NCBI GenBank assembly: GCA_037954325.1
Contig: JBBMNZ010000015.1
Coordinates: forward strand, 4,320,001-4,384,000
Reading direction: 5' to 3'
DNA length: 64,000 bases
Source: Fistularia commersonii
Lineage: Eukaryota; Chordata; Actinopteri; Syngnathiformes; Fistulariidae
Made by a program: the position numbers and the translations under genes. Of the stretch, positions 12,338 through 24,262 are shown piece by piece. Position 1 is the stretch's first letter. Every line of letters starts with the position of its first letter. Below the pieces are notes generated by a model that was not told the origin of the DNA, did not search any database, and was given only the letters and a program-made list of their open reading frames with translations.

Positions 12338-12745
12338 TCAGCTCTGAGCCCTTTCTTGCTTGCAGTGGTGATGCAGAGGATTCAAGCAGGTTGGAATGGG
12401 TGGAGAAAAGTGTCAGCTGTGCTGTGTGATAGAAGACTATCAGCCAGAATGAAAGGACAGGAAAGATGTACCAGCAATGCTGTATGGTCTAGTGACAGTG
12501 ATAATGACGAAAAGACAGGAGGCAGAGCTCGGCGTTGCAGAGACTGAGATGTTGAGGTTCTCTTTGGCAGTGACGAGGATGGAAAGGATCAGGAATGAGT
12601 CCATCAGGGACATCCCATGTTATATGTTTTGGAGAGAAGGTAAGAGAAGCCAGACTGAGATGGTTTGGTTGTGTACAGAGGAGGGATAGTAAATCTATTG
12701 CTAGACAGAATCTGGAATTGGAGCTGCTAAGCAGGACGTCTAGAG

Positions 12746-13094
12746 CAGGTCTAGAACTTGCCGCATCCACACAAAGCATACAGGTTTCTTATTAACCTCA
12801 ACAAACAAAAAAGGAGTGGTCCATTCTTCCTGGAAAACCCTACACTTGATGTCCACTTTTCTCCTTTTTGGCAATGACATCTTGCTGATTAGGGTGTCTG
12901 GGCATTGCAACAGAACACTGCAACATTGCTGCCAGCCGCTGTGAGTTCTAAGTTGTGCCATGTTGCAAAAACTGGTTTAAACAATAGTTCATGATTGTTA
13001 TGTATTTTTTCAAATTGTAGATTTATTCCACGGTCTGGATTGGACCCTCTGGTGGGCTGGTACCGGCCCAAGGGGTGTATGTTTGACACCCCTG
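12746..13094 (-). mobile_element. Non-autonomous hAT transposon nested in the LINE
   Basis: An insertion of 349 bases interrupting the LINE. It is flanked on both sides by the 8-bp duplication GTCTAGAG (12738-12745 and 13095-13102), the size made by hAT transposases. Its right end, read on the minus strand, is CAGGGGTGTCAAACATACAC, a classic hAT terminus. The left end starts CAGG but has diverged. It has no transposase, so it must have been moved in trans. Removing it restores the LINE sequence exactly. Confidence 0.88.
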
Positions 13095-13262
13095 GTCTAG
13101 AGGAAGACCAAAGAGAAGATTTATGGACATAATGAGAGAGGATATTAAGTTAGTTGGTGTGAGAGAGGAGGGTACAGAAAATAGGGTTGTATGGAGACGG
13201 TTGATTCACTGTGGCGACCTCTGAAGGGAAAGGCTGAAAGGAAAAGTAGAAGTAGAAGAAGA

Positions 13263-13789
13263 GTTTGAGATAAAAAATTCCCCTTATTCAAATGTTGGGA
13301 TCTAACAGGTATGCATTCAACAAGAACAGGTAAAAATATTCAGTACAGCTCAGATGCAGGGAATAAACTCAGCTCGTCATGGTTGTTTATGGAACATAAA
13401 ACGCTTCCTATTGCCCAAGTAGAAATAAAATCACCCAAGTTTCTGGTTAAAGAATATATATAAATCAAAATCCACTTTTCGGTGAGTCTTAATCAGCGCT
13501 GTCACTGACTGTCACTGGACTCTCATTCCCTTGATTGCAGGCCTTCTTCTTCAGAGTCAGCCAAATGGCTAATTTGGCAGAGCCCGATAAAAAGTTTGGC
13601 ACAACTGACACCCTCTTGTTGGTCTTTGAATATTTTGGACCAAAAATAAATAATTGGAAGGTAAAGGTAACCCTCAAACCAAGGAATAAACCCTTCAAGA
13701 AACTGAACAGTGACACTAGCCTGAGGCATTCAATAAATAAATGAGGCAATGTTTCAGGGCGTGAACAAAACAGTCTCCGGTCACCTCAG
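13263..13789. other. Intergenic DNA between two LINEs
   Basis: No gene recognised. Overlapping short open frames on both strands (13489-13749) have no known domain. Confidence 0.5.
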
Positions 13790-14081
13790 ACTCAAATTGT
13801 GCCCTCTATGTATCTGTGGCTATAGCACAGTGCACAATCTTCCACTGGAGGTCACCTGCCTACTTTTCCAGTGGTGGCTTGCACAGGGCCCGCCAACTCC
13901 TCTATGGAGATTTCCAAAGAAATTTTGCCACTTGCCATTTTGCCATCGCTTATAGGGGGTGTAGGTTAAGAACCTTTACACAAGTTTCCTATAGGTCTTT
14001 TTTGTCTGTAGCATGAAAAGTTTTCAAGCTTTGGGTTCCAAATGCCAGTAGTAGGCCGTCCTTGTCCTCCTACATCCCAGT

Positions 14082-15145
14082 CTATGGCAGGATGGCCAGC
14101 AAAGGGAACCTGTAGTCAATGTTCTCGTTCCATAGCTCATGGCGAGAGTGATCCGACACAAAACACTTAAGATGGGAAGGGACAGCGTCACAGATTTTCT
14201 TGGTGATACTGGTGATCAGCCCAGCAGAGCTGGCACATCTAGAATCCCTCCGTGTGATCCGGGATGAGGGAGTGAGCTGCAAGAGGTGACCCACCTTTGT
14301 GAGACCCGATCTGCTAAGGCTGACACCAGGGCCTGTGGAACGCAAGGACTGGGACCCTAGGAAATTATTAGAGAGCTTAGGCTCTTCCATCAGCCACGAG
14401 CCTGGGGTTCATCCGCCACCCACCGAAATGCTAGAACTTGCCAAGCTTGAAGAACTGAACCATAAGTCAGGTTGAGAACTTCCAGCTGCATCAAAAAGAG
14501 CTTTTCTGGCCCAGCTGCTTTGCTCTTTTCCCGGTTCATCTTTGCTGAGCTCGCCCTCTCATATAAAGAGAGCATCCACAAGCTGCTGGACATCGTCCTG
14601 GTTGGAAACAAACACATGCACATCATCAGCATAAGCACACAGGCTAAAGGAGAGCTCCTGTCCTCTTGGCACCGGCAAGGGGAAGCCATGGAGCCGGTTC
14701 CTGAGTTGTGTGAGGAAAGGCTCAATGGCCAAAGCATAAAGTGGCCCGGAGATGGGACAGCCTTGTCTTATTCCATGTCTAAAGGCAATTGGCCGGCTAA
14801 GCCCCTGTGCCCATTTTGACGAGGCATTGTGCATTATTGTAAAGTAGACACAGCCAGGATACAAAGTTATAGCCGAAACCAACCTTTCGACCGATAGACA
14901 ATCCTATCACAGGCCTTGTCTTGATATAATGCAATTATGCCAGCCTTCAAATCGTAACAGTTGCATACATCAAGCACATTCCTCATTACTAATATGTTGT
15001 CCATCATATTTCTGTCCACGACACAATAGGTTTGATCTGAGTGTACGATGTTACCTAGACAGCCCTTCAACCTATTGGAAACCGCCCCGGACATGGTCTT
15101 GTAATCCGTACACAGGAGGGAGACAGGCCTCCAGTTCTTCAGCAA
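14082..15145 (-). pseudogene. Tx1-like reverse transcriptase remnant (ORF2, 3' half)
   Basis: Starts with LKNWRPVSLLCTDYK, the usual entry to the reverse-transcriptase domain. A gap of some tens of residues and a frameshift follow near 14870. In the next frame come RHGIRQGCPISGPLYALAIE and then the catalytic YADD at 14622-14633. Another frameshift near 14560 moves to the YERASSAKMN segment. The catalytic Asp pair is intact but the protein cannot be made. Confidence 0.82.
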
Positions 15146-15313
15146 GGTTCTTCATGACCAATAGTTGGTCAGTGCATTAGCTGTCATTTTTGCTGGGGTA
15201 GCCACTCTACCTCTAGGTAGCCCCGAGCAGAGCATCAGTTTTTGCTGCACGTTAAACCTTTCCAGGTTGAAAAAGAATGAGCTTGGGGCATCCAAATCCA
15301 TAAGCTGGAGGAA

Positions 15314-15547
15314 TCAGGGCCTGATCAGAGCTCCTTTCACCCTTTTCTGGAGGAGTGTGCTTAATTTGAGCCTCCTCCCTTGCAGCAAGGCCTCAGCAGA
15401 AGCGCCTGTACCTCCACCCAGCCCTTCATCAATGTTCTGAATTTCAGATTCAAGATTCCTGATTACCTCTTTTGTCTTGGTTGAGGAGCGGGATGTGTAC
15501 TGCTGACAGAACACCAGAATCTGGACCTTACCACCATGACTTCCCAC
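15314..15547 (-). pseudogene. Tx1-like ORF2 linker between endonuclease and reverse transcriptase
   Basis: The segment with FCQQYTS and LLQKRVKGALIR is characteristic of the region between endonuclease and reverse transcriptase in Tx1-type elements. The frame is open for 77 codons but broken from its neighbours. Confidence 0.65.
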
Positions 15548-15921
15548 TATAAACTCGGACTTAAAGTGTATTTTTAGTTTCCTCCATTCCTGCCAGAACA
15601 GTGAACTTTTGTTAGAAGCCCATGTCTTGTAGGAGCTTATTGTTAAAATGCCAATACGACTTGACCCGTTGGCCAGGAGTCGAGGCTAGCTGAATACAAC
15701 TAAATGATGAGTGGAAAAGCCAACTGCAGTTACATGGTATTTGACTAATCGATGTAGGAGCGTCTTAGAAATGTAAAACCTGTCAAGTCTGGCTGGCTGC
15801 CATCACCTGACAGCTGAAGGCCTGGACTCAGGTGTACTGTCTGGCTTGTGGGCTTTGTATCCGACAAGTATCAAGCAGCTCACAAGAGGATATGGTGGAT
15901 TGGAGAGCCTGAGAAGATGCT

Positions 15922-16364
15922 TTATGGGAAAAGTTCATCCTTGAGAGTGTGGAACATATTCACTTGTTCCGCACAGCTGGTTGGAGTGTATATGTTAACT
16001 AGGCAAAAGAAAGACTCTGCTACTGCTACCCTCACGATCAGCAAGTGGCCCTTCACTGTGTCAGCAGAAGACAGAAAAACTGCATTGGCTGAGGCCTTGA
16101 AGAGGATAGCTACACCTGCACTCTTGGTGGTTCCATGGCAGAGGAAATAGGGTCCACCCTCCATAAACCCCAGTCCATCTCGTCCTTCTGAACTGTGTGC
16201 ATCTCCTGTGAGAAGACCATTTCCAGCTTTTTCTGGAAACACACATCAGATATCAGTGCTCTCTTGTCTCTGTCTCTCCCGCCATTGATGTTCAGATAGC
16301 CTATCTTAAGAAATGGCATGAATGGGGAGAGGCACCGGCGTGAGAGACCAGACATAAAATACAA
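15922..16364 (-). pseudogene. Tx1-like APE-type endonuclease remnant
   Basis: The domain starts with IGYLNINGGRD and continues in another frame with KSAGVAILF and a LVNIYTP segment, matching the order in APE-type LINE endonucleases. At least one frameshift splits it near 16130-16240. Confidence 0.72.
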
Positions 16365-16859
16365 CAGGGTGATTGAAAGAGCAAGTGTAATACATGGGCT
16401 TCTACTTTCTTTTCCTTGTAGTTTTGCCTTTAGCCTTCTTCAGAAGTGTGACCTATGTCTGCATGCGGTACCGTTTCCTTTCATCCAAAGAGTGCAGGTC
16501 TGAATTTGTTGATGCCGCTGACCGATTTGATAAACTTATCAGTGTCACTTAAGTAATCTGAGATGTCAATCTTCCCATAGAAGGTAATCTCTAAGAAGTC
16601 ATTAATGTCCTCTGAGGAGTAAAAATCTTTCTGTGCCTTATTGCTGCCGCCAACTGAAACAGTGTCTCACTAACATTCCATGTGTTTGCTGTCACCCAGC
16701 TGGCTTCCTGTCTCACCTGTATTATCTGTCTCACCATGCTTTTCAGGCCCACACATGATGACACCATGTGCAGACCCAAAAAGCTGGGGAGCTCAACTGT
16801 CCCTGCTGTCGTCATGGAGGTTCAAGTAATGAGCACAGGGGGCCGCAGTAAGTGCCCTC

Positions 16860-17558
16860 TCAACACTGAGTTGTCATTGATGGGCAAAGGTGACGGTAAC
16901 ATTTGACCCGCAACACTGGCTGACGCAGCCACACTGTGAGTTCATTGGCAGGTGGTGCTGCCGTCCTGTCGCCCCTTAGGGTGGCACAGCGAGAGAAGTG
17001 CCCCCGGCCAGAGCGGAAGCCGGTATTTTTTCGTTTGTGGGCCATATCTCCACATTCAAAACATTTCATCTGCCCTGATCTGGTGTACACCATATATGAG
17101 GTGTCTCCATACTTGTCCCAGTATAAAACCCCCAGGGTTTGGGACAGCGCCTCCAAACATGAAGACCTGTCTCCTCAAGGACTGAACATGCTTCAGCCTA
17201 GGATCCTTGCATCCCAGGCTCACAGTTTTAAAGCCACTGGTTCACTTTCCAACAGACGATTTGGAATGAACAATGGCACACTTGAGATGGTGATCAGCAA
17301 TGAGGTTGTGGACAGTGGGTACACTTGCATGAAGGTATCACCGATGACCATGCCGCTAGCAATCAGCTGGCGGACGAGCGCTTCTGACTTCAGGAAGGCA
17401 ACCACAGCTTGGTTCATTCTGGGTGGATACATCAGATTTTCAATTTCTACTTGTTCGCTGACTGCAAGCAGTATACCCACCACGGACACCGTTCTGTCAG
17501 GCGGCATAATCCATACTCTGTGCCAAAGAGACGGGGGGGGGAGCTCAGAGGAAGCCAT
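16860..17558 (-). pseudogene. Tx1-like ORF1 remnant with degenerate zinc knuckle
   Basis: The first part (17558-17220) resembles Tx1-group ORF1 proteins. The second (17156-16860), in another frame, has CFECGDMAHKRKNT near 17063: a CCHC knuckle whose last Cys is replaced by Thr. ORF1 proteins bind the element's RNA. This one is broken. Confidence 0.68.
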
Positions 17559-17830
17559 GTCTCCATTTAGCTAGCATCGCTGGACAGGTGCAGGGGCAGG
17601 GCTGGCCCTGCCGGGCAGACTTCCCACAAAATCGTGAACATAAACAGATAAAACACAGGCAGAAATAAACCCAAAAAAACGAGGTACATATACAGACAAA
17701 GGTGAATAGATAAAGGTGTCCCAAAAAGACGCTTTCAATCTCCGCTTCCCTCTCGCACACCCGCACAGGAACAAGCAGGAGAAGAAGATAAAGTCAGTGT
17801 TATTCACTGCCATCTTCAAAAGCAAACAAG

Positions 17831-18129
17831 GGAATATTTTGTAGCAGTGCACATGCGGATGCTTTGATTTGTATTTCCAAAAAATGTACAATCCAATCTT
17901 ATAAGAGAAAATTTTATAAAGACCTGTATTGTACGATCTGCCTTTTTTTTTTTTTGATGCAATGGTTAAGCCATTTTGACACATTCTCCTTTTTAAATGT
18001 TCATTGCAAACCAGAACTGTTGTTTTTCAACGCTACGGGCTGCTCCCCCTTTATATTAGCTGTAATATCTGGTAGCTCTCGTGTAAAAACAAAAACAAAC
18101 CAAAAATGTTTGAGTTAATAATAGATGGT
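17831..18129. other. AT-rich spacer between the LINE and a SINE
   Basis: Nothing recognised. Confidence 0.5.
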
Positions 18130-18362
18130 TGGTTTTCCTGTTTTGAGATTTATCAATCCCTTGTGGGGAAATTCCTTCTCTGAATTTAACCCATTAAGGA
18201 TGAACCATGAGCAGTTGGCAGCTGTCTAACAGCACCAGGGGTTCAGTGTCTTACTCAACAACACTTGGACATACTAGGAGGAGCTGGGAATCAACCTAGG
18301 AATGTTCAGTTCCAGGGATGATAGGACTACCTCCTGTGCCATGCTGCCCCAACTTACATTTT
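18130..18362 (-). mobile_element. tRNA-derived SINE copy
   Basis: On the minus strand it begins GGGGCAGCATGGCACAGGAGG, a diverged tRNA A-box head, followed by a B-box-like GGTTGATTCC. The shared body then gives AAGACACTGAACCCCTGG and CTGCTCATGGTTCATCC, and the tail TTTCCCCACAAGGGATTGATAAA (cut here to its key words). The same family occurs at 54090, 54738 and 60535. Confidence 0.78.
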
Positions 18363-18989
18363 GCCCAATTGTAATCCTGAAGTAACCACCTTGAAACACT
18401 AAACCTGAGCAATTTTTAAATAATTGGAAACAACCTCATGTTGTTGTGACACAAAAGCTGAGAGCTGAATTAGCAGCACTTGTTTAATTGACTTGTGCAT
18501 TTAGTCTGAATATGCATGCATTATTTCTTAGATGCATTTCAGGCCTGCTCCTGCACATCACAAGCATCAAATAGACAGATATACAATTTTACATATCTCT
18601 ACATACATATATTTCTAGATACATAAATATTGTCTTTATTTCTAATCAAAATACAACCTTGTTGACATTTTTATGTAGTTTTCTCATTTGTGTCTTTCAT
18701 TATTGTTTTTGATTGGCTATCTATTTCTAGCTCTCCTTGGTCTTTAGCACCACTACCAAGGACCCCCTCTCCTTCTGTTACTACTATATTCTGGTATTAT
18801 GGTGTTCCAGCTTTTCTTTCATCCCCCAACATACCACTCGATTGGTGGAAATAAAATAAATGAGTGCAGTTGAAATTATGTCCCACCTTGAACCAGTGGG
18901 TAGGTTATTTACATCTGGATTGCACCAATGGATATGGGGTGGTGAGAGTGATTGCTACACCCATCAGTCAGACATGATGGGACACAGAG
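18363..18989. other. Intergenic DNA
   Basis: AT-rich, no gene or repeat recognised. Confidence 0.55.

Positions 18990-19082
<93 letters not shown>
18990..19082. repeat. (CA)n microsatellite, long and perfect
   Basis: About 46 uninterrupted CA units, the longest perfect run in the window. Confidence 0.97.
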
Positions 19083-19083
<1 letters not shown>

Positions 19084-19759
19084 TAGTACAGATACATTCT
19101 GTGATTGATTTGGAAACATTGTGCATCTACTGGAAGAAGTGTCTGTAGAGTGTATTTTTTAGCATTAACTAAAATATCCAAAATATTTTCTTTATGAACT
19201 GAATTACAAATAATAGAAAACCTTACAGAGATCACCATGCACACAAAGTTAAAACATGTTGTTTACACTTAAAACACTGTGTACAGTTGGACTATGCCCC
19301 TACTTTCAGTGGGATCCAGACCCTGTGAAGCTAAGCTTTACAGAATGAACCATGATCCTCACACATACAAGCGTGGAATGAAACATACCAACAGAAGGAA
19401 TCTAAATGTCACTTTTCAAATGGATCAAAAAACACTTTTAATTTCTATTAATAGATATAAAAGTATAAGATGAAAATGAATGCTATGGTCCAACTAAACA
19501 TGGATACTTTTTTCTTTATTTGCCTCATGGGGAGCCATGTTTATTTGTGATTTGATAGATGTGATGAAAAGTTGTACAAACCCTTTACACTGCCAGCTGG
19601 AAAAATGCAATATTCACACACACAATACATGCCGCTGTTTTCAATTACCATCACTATGCCAGATAAGCCATTGTGGCAAATCAAATACAGACACAAACAC
19701 AAGCACAAGCACAAGCACAAGCACAAGCACAAGCACAAGCACAAGCACAAGCACACACG

Positions 19760-19792
<33 letters not shown>

Positions 19793-20109
19793 TATAGTTT
19801 TTGTGCAAATGCTGTTGTGAAAGTGATCACAAATTAGTTTCAATGTTAGACCTTTAGTAATCTATTCAAATACATACACACTGACATGAACACACACCCA
19901 TAGAAAAGTCTGAAAACTTTTGCTTCTTACAATTTGATAATTGTCCAGTGAAGGTTCACTGATTAAATTTCAGATTTTTTTATCTTTGTGCAAATGCGAC
20001 ACAAAAGATTGTTGGTTGGATTTGGACAAAACCAGGAATGATGCTGTAGTCTGATGTTCAACATATGTTCCACTGATTGTCCTGGCAGGGGGGTGACTTA
20101 ATTTAAATT
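19083..20109. other. Intergenic DNA with a compound microsatellite
   Basis: AT-rich unique sequence around the repeat at 19690-19791. No gene seen. Confidence 0.55.
19690..19791. repeat. Compound (ACAAGC)n-(AC)n microsatellite
   Basis: About ten tandem ACAAGC hexamers run into a pure AC tract through ACGC intermediates. The open frames across it are produced by the repeat. Confidence 0.95.
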
Positions 20110-22080
20110 CACATTTTCAAACAAAGGAAAGCTGGTCTTGGCCACCTGTCCTGTCTAAAAAACTTCAACAGATGATGGATATTCACAATCCTTATTGGGC
20201 CACAGGATGCCAGAATCATGTTTTGGACCTGGAACTTTCAATTGAAAATATCATGGGTGCTTGACAGCATACAATATATCATACCTCTGAAATAAGACAG
20301 GTGTAAGAAATCCATAGCATTGCGCATTTACGATATCTCTTCTTCAATTGATTGTAGGGGTCTAGAGTTCAGGTTTGGGACCACAGGTGAGGTCCCAACA
20401 AGATGTTTGTCAGTGATTCTGAGTTACTGGGATCTGCCTTTTTTTATTGTTTTCTTTTGTGTTGGTCTGTTTCACTCTAACTTTGCAACACTTTAAGGAA
20501 ACAGTTACAAACTGTTCAAAGACACAATAAGTTTTGGTTATTTTCTTTTGGAGTTAAGAGAATATGTGGATTATCCAACGGCATCATATTCTCCAAATTG
20601 TTGATAATCCATTCCACTTTTACCCTCACCAACACACTATGTTAGAGTTCAAATCCACAAATAATGTTGTATCAGCGTTTTCTGGGCAATACGTCCATTC
20701 TTCAACTGAAGCTTCACACCGAGAACATTTGACTTTTTTTGTGTCTTTTGGCATCTTACTGCATCCTAAAACCCTGTTATTAACCCGTCACAGATGCTCC
20801 TTATCATGGTGTTGGTTGGTTCCATCTGAACTATTTCAGGAGGCTTGGCTTTGTGCTGGATTTTTCTTTTTCTCTTTTTCCTTGTCTGTCCATTCTCTAA
20901 GTGTAGTAAATAACAATAAATTAACACTACATTACCAGTAGAAAATCTATTTTGTGAACCCTGTGTAGCTTTTTTCTCACTGTCATTTCTTGTTATGCTT
21001 TTCATCTGCAGTATCTCCAGAAGATGATGAGCGCTTTCTAATTAGTTGCTAATTTACAACCAAATGGATCGTCATCCTGGAGGTTAATGCTGCCTGATTC
21101 CACAGGAAATAACTGGCCTACCTCCAAATGGGAACGTCTGACGAGACATTGCATCTTTCCTCCCCAAGGAGAAGTGGTAACATTAGTAATTACCTTCTGG
21201 ACCATAGGGCCAGATATCAGTCCACCTTTTTATGGAGTCCACAAATTGAGGTCAGTTGGAAGGGATGGAATGCTGCAAGGTGTCTGCCACTGGTTGGATG
21301 GACCTCTATTGTTGAAAATGCAGATACTTCAAGTAAATGTCCTCAATTAAAATTCTGCATTACAATCTCTCACCTTTTTAACTCTGTTTGTTATATTGGA
21401 TATTGTACATTGTTGTGGAAATACTGCAATTATCTAGAGGAGCCCTGAGGGAAACCACCGTTGCTTAGTCTGATGGGAAAGACTAAGCAATAAGCACATA
21501 GGAAATCCTGCTTCAAGATTGTTGCAGGTCTCAAACTTCAAATGTGCAAATTTACTTGCAGTCAAGCCATTCATCAAATACCAGTCCTCTTCAAACCATG
21601 GTCCAGTATCCAACATCACGGTTCCTTTTCCTGGTATCATGACAAAAAGTCTGATATTCCTGGACACATTTGTTTGAACCAAATGACAAGGGCTTTGTAA
21701 AATTAGAGGAGCCTTCCATGTAGAGTTGATCTGTTACGATACTTTATCTCCAGCACAACCCAAAACTACACTTGATGGTTTAGGTGACTGGGAACCAGAT
21801 AATAGAGAATAGGTTTCCAAGTCAACTTCTTTTAAAATCTCTCACCAGTAACAGGTTCCCGCTATTGCATGTCCAGAGGTTGCGCAATTATTTGATAATG
21901 GTCCAGTCAATACTCCTTTGACTATACGGAATATATAGGTCTATATTATCAACCATTCACCAGAGCCTCAATTATTATATTTCTATCTTTATATTACGGT
22001 ATTATTATTGTATCTCTTATGTTTTCTTCTCTTGCAACTACAGGGAAATGTTCCTTTCTCAAAGATATAATGTACACACC
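20110..22080 (+). pseudogene. Unidentified decayed coding-like tract
   Basis: Several separate plus-strand stretches look like remnants of protein code: about 20125-20265, 21170-21445, 21500-21680, 21728-21820 and 21855-21935. Each is open for 25-90 codons with balanced amino-acid use and then breaks by a stop or frameshift. Near 21965-22020 the same strand encodes a hydrophobic, membrane-like segment. An order of exposed segments followed by a membrane segment could suggest a decayed retroviral envelope-like gene, but I see no LTR, primer site, gag or pol, and recognise no family. Chance openness is possible. Confidence 0.3.
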
Positions 22081-22804
22081 AAGAATATGTGTGATTAAGT
22101 GTAATTTAGATGTAAGTATAGTGCATCACGCCAACAGACATGACATTATACGTTGCATATGTAGTCTGTTGCATTATACATATATGTTCTGGAAATGGTG
22201 TTCAGCTTTTCACTTCTATAACATGAAAATTATGTTGGATAAATACCCGTTTGATGTTTTCTTCCTGTGCCTTTGAGATTAGCTCAACCTAATTGCACTT
22301 TCCAATTGTCTTTATTGCAGGTACTATTTTGGAAAGGTGACAAGATTCAAACATCAGCCTACTTCTCCTTGAACTGCAAAAACAAGAATGCAGCCTGAAT
22401 TATTGCCAGGTGTGTATGTATTATGTTTAATTAACTAATCTGTTATGACTTTGGCTTGGTTGAAATTCATTATAATTTATCCCTTATAAGCTATATTTAA
22501 GCTGAACAGGATAACCTGGTTCTTACAAATGCAGTTATCACACATTGAGCTGCAGCACAATCCAGGACTTATATGTTGACCAGTGGCATGTCTTTGACAT
22601 TCTACAGGCTTAAAGATAAAAGGGGTTTGCAACATTGAGCAGATGATTTTTCTTGCAGAATTTTTCTTTGTGATCCTTGGGTGAAACTTCTGAAGATAAA
22701 CAAGCAGTAAAGAAAGATTACTCTATAAGAACAACTGTTGCATACATGCCAATTGGGGTTGGTCATTCCATCTTAATGCTGGCTTGGCACTGGAGCTTTG
22801 GTCC
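22081..22804. other. Intergenic DNA
   Basis: AT-rich, nothing recognised. Confidence 0.5.
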
Positions 22805-24262
22805 TCCATCTATCAATCCATCCATCCATCCATCCGCTTATCTGAAATCGGGTTTTTGGGGCAGCAGCTGGAGCAGAGATGCCCAGACTTTTCTCTCCCC
22901 AGCTACATGGTCCAGCTCATCTGGGGGATCACAGAACATTCCCAGGCCAACCTAGAGACATAATCTCCAGTGTGTCCTGGGTCTTCCTGTGGCCTACTCC
23001 CAGATGGTCATGCCTGGAGTACCTCCCCCAAGAGGCGTCCAGGAGGCATCCTGACCAGATGCCCATACCACCTCATCTGACTCTACTCTGATCTGCTCCC
23101 GGATGGCCGAACTTCTCACCCCCTTTTCTAAGGGAGAATCCACCCTATGGAGAAAACTGATTGTGGCCGCTTGTATCTGCAATTTTGTTCTTTTGGTCAT
23201 TACCCACAGCTCGTGACCATAGGTGCGGGTAGAAACGTAGATCTACTGGTAAATTGAACACTTCGCCTTCTGGCTCAGCTCTCGCTTCACCACAACAGAC
23301 TTGTACAGAGTCCGCATCACTGCAGACACTACGCCGATCCACCTGTCGATCCCCCGCTATATCCCTCTCTCTCTTATGACCAAGACACTGAGATACTTGA
23401 ACTCATCCATTTGGGTCAGGACCTCTAACCTGACCCGGACTAGGCACTCCACCTTTTTCCAGTTAAGCACCATGGCCTGGGATTTGAAGGGGCTGATCAA
23501 TGAACTGTGGCCTAAGGTGCATGGATGCCAAGTGTACACATGGACACCTTTGTGCCGTAACCATGATGTTTGTTATAGACAATCCATGATGACCACAGAA
23601 GTCTAGTTGCCCTTGTTGGTGTTGAAGTCTCCCAGTTGAACAAGGGAGTCCCCAGTAGAAGTGCTCTCTAGCAGCCCCACCAGGGACCCCAAGAAGGGTG
23701 GGTAACTGCTGTAGGTTGCATGGCCACAAACAACAGTCAGAGCCCCTCCTCCTACCTGAATACGCAGGGAGGCAACACTCTTGCCCGCCGGGTTGAACCC
23801 CAACGTACAGGGGCTGAGTTGGGGGGCAATCAATATGCCGGGCACTGGGGCCAATTCCAGAGTAAAAAAAGAGTCCAGCCCTTCTCAAGAGGCCAGGTTC
23901 CAGACCCCAAGCTGTGTGTCGAGGTATGTCTGACTTTATCAAGTCAGAATCTTTCAGCCTCGTGCCCCAGTTTGGGCTCCTTCCCTGCCAGAGAGGTGAC
24001 GTTCCATGTACTGTACCAAGAGCCAGCTTCTGCAGCTGAGGGTTGGACCACCAAGATCCCCCGCTCTGGCCATCGCCCGGCTCACACTGCACCAGACCCT
24101 TTTGGCCCTCCCAATGAGTGGTGAGCCCAGGGGAAGAGGGACCCATGTTGTCCCTTCGGGCTGTGCTTGGCCGAGCCCCATTGGTCTTGGCCCAGCCACC
24201 AGGTGCTTGCCATCGAACCCGGCCCCAGGGCCTGGCTCCTAATAGGGGCCCCAGTGACACAC
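22805..24262 (-). mobile_element. Rex3-like (RTE clade) LINE, internally deleted
   Basis: Minus-strand copy of one of the most abundant teleost LINEs. The 3' end at the left is a (GGAT/GATG)n tail (22816-22835). The C-terminal reverse-transcriptase region follows to about 23500. The 5' region and endonuclease part (about 23590-24262) then follow directly, so most of the reverse transcriptase is missing at about 23500-23590. The 280-codon minus-strand open frame at 23463-24305 runs through the element and is not a gene. Family name from remembered similarity. Confidence 0.82.

Larger units (their letters stand above)
11665..13262 (+). mobile_element. RTE-type non-LTR retrotransposon (LINE), internally deleted and interrupted
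   Basis: The left part (11690-11800) resembles the 5' region of a very common teleost RTE-type LINE. The start of an APE-type endonuclease follows (LRVGTSNIGTMTGKG, about 11975-12025), then a reverse-transcriptase fragment with the EKAYDRV core (about 12196-12216) and a C-terminal portion (12385-12735) continuing at 13103-13262. The end is the usual GCGGCGACC-like motif and AAG-rich tail. Most of the endonuclease and the catalytic palm with YADD are missing, and there are frameshifts and stops. A small hAT element (12746-13094) splits the C-terminal part. It is non-functional. The clade assignment is by remembered similarity. Confidence 0.85.
13790..17830 (-). mobile_element. Tx1-like non-LTR retrotransposon (LINE), near full length, inactivated
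   Basis: Read on the minus strand, the element shows in order: an ORF1 piece (17558-17220), a zinc knuckle (around 17063), an endonuclease (16364-15922), a linker (15547-15314), reverse transcriptase (15145 to about 14390) and a C-terminal region to about 14082. The order and motifs match the Tx1 group of the L1 superfamily. Frameshifts and stops break every ORF. The outer limits are approximate because I could not find target-site duplications. Confidence 0.8.

Noticed and set aside
17531..17538. G-run as a regulatory G-quadruplex
   Set aside because: A single G-run within the LINE, without the four runs needed.
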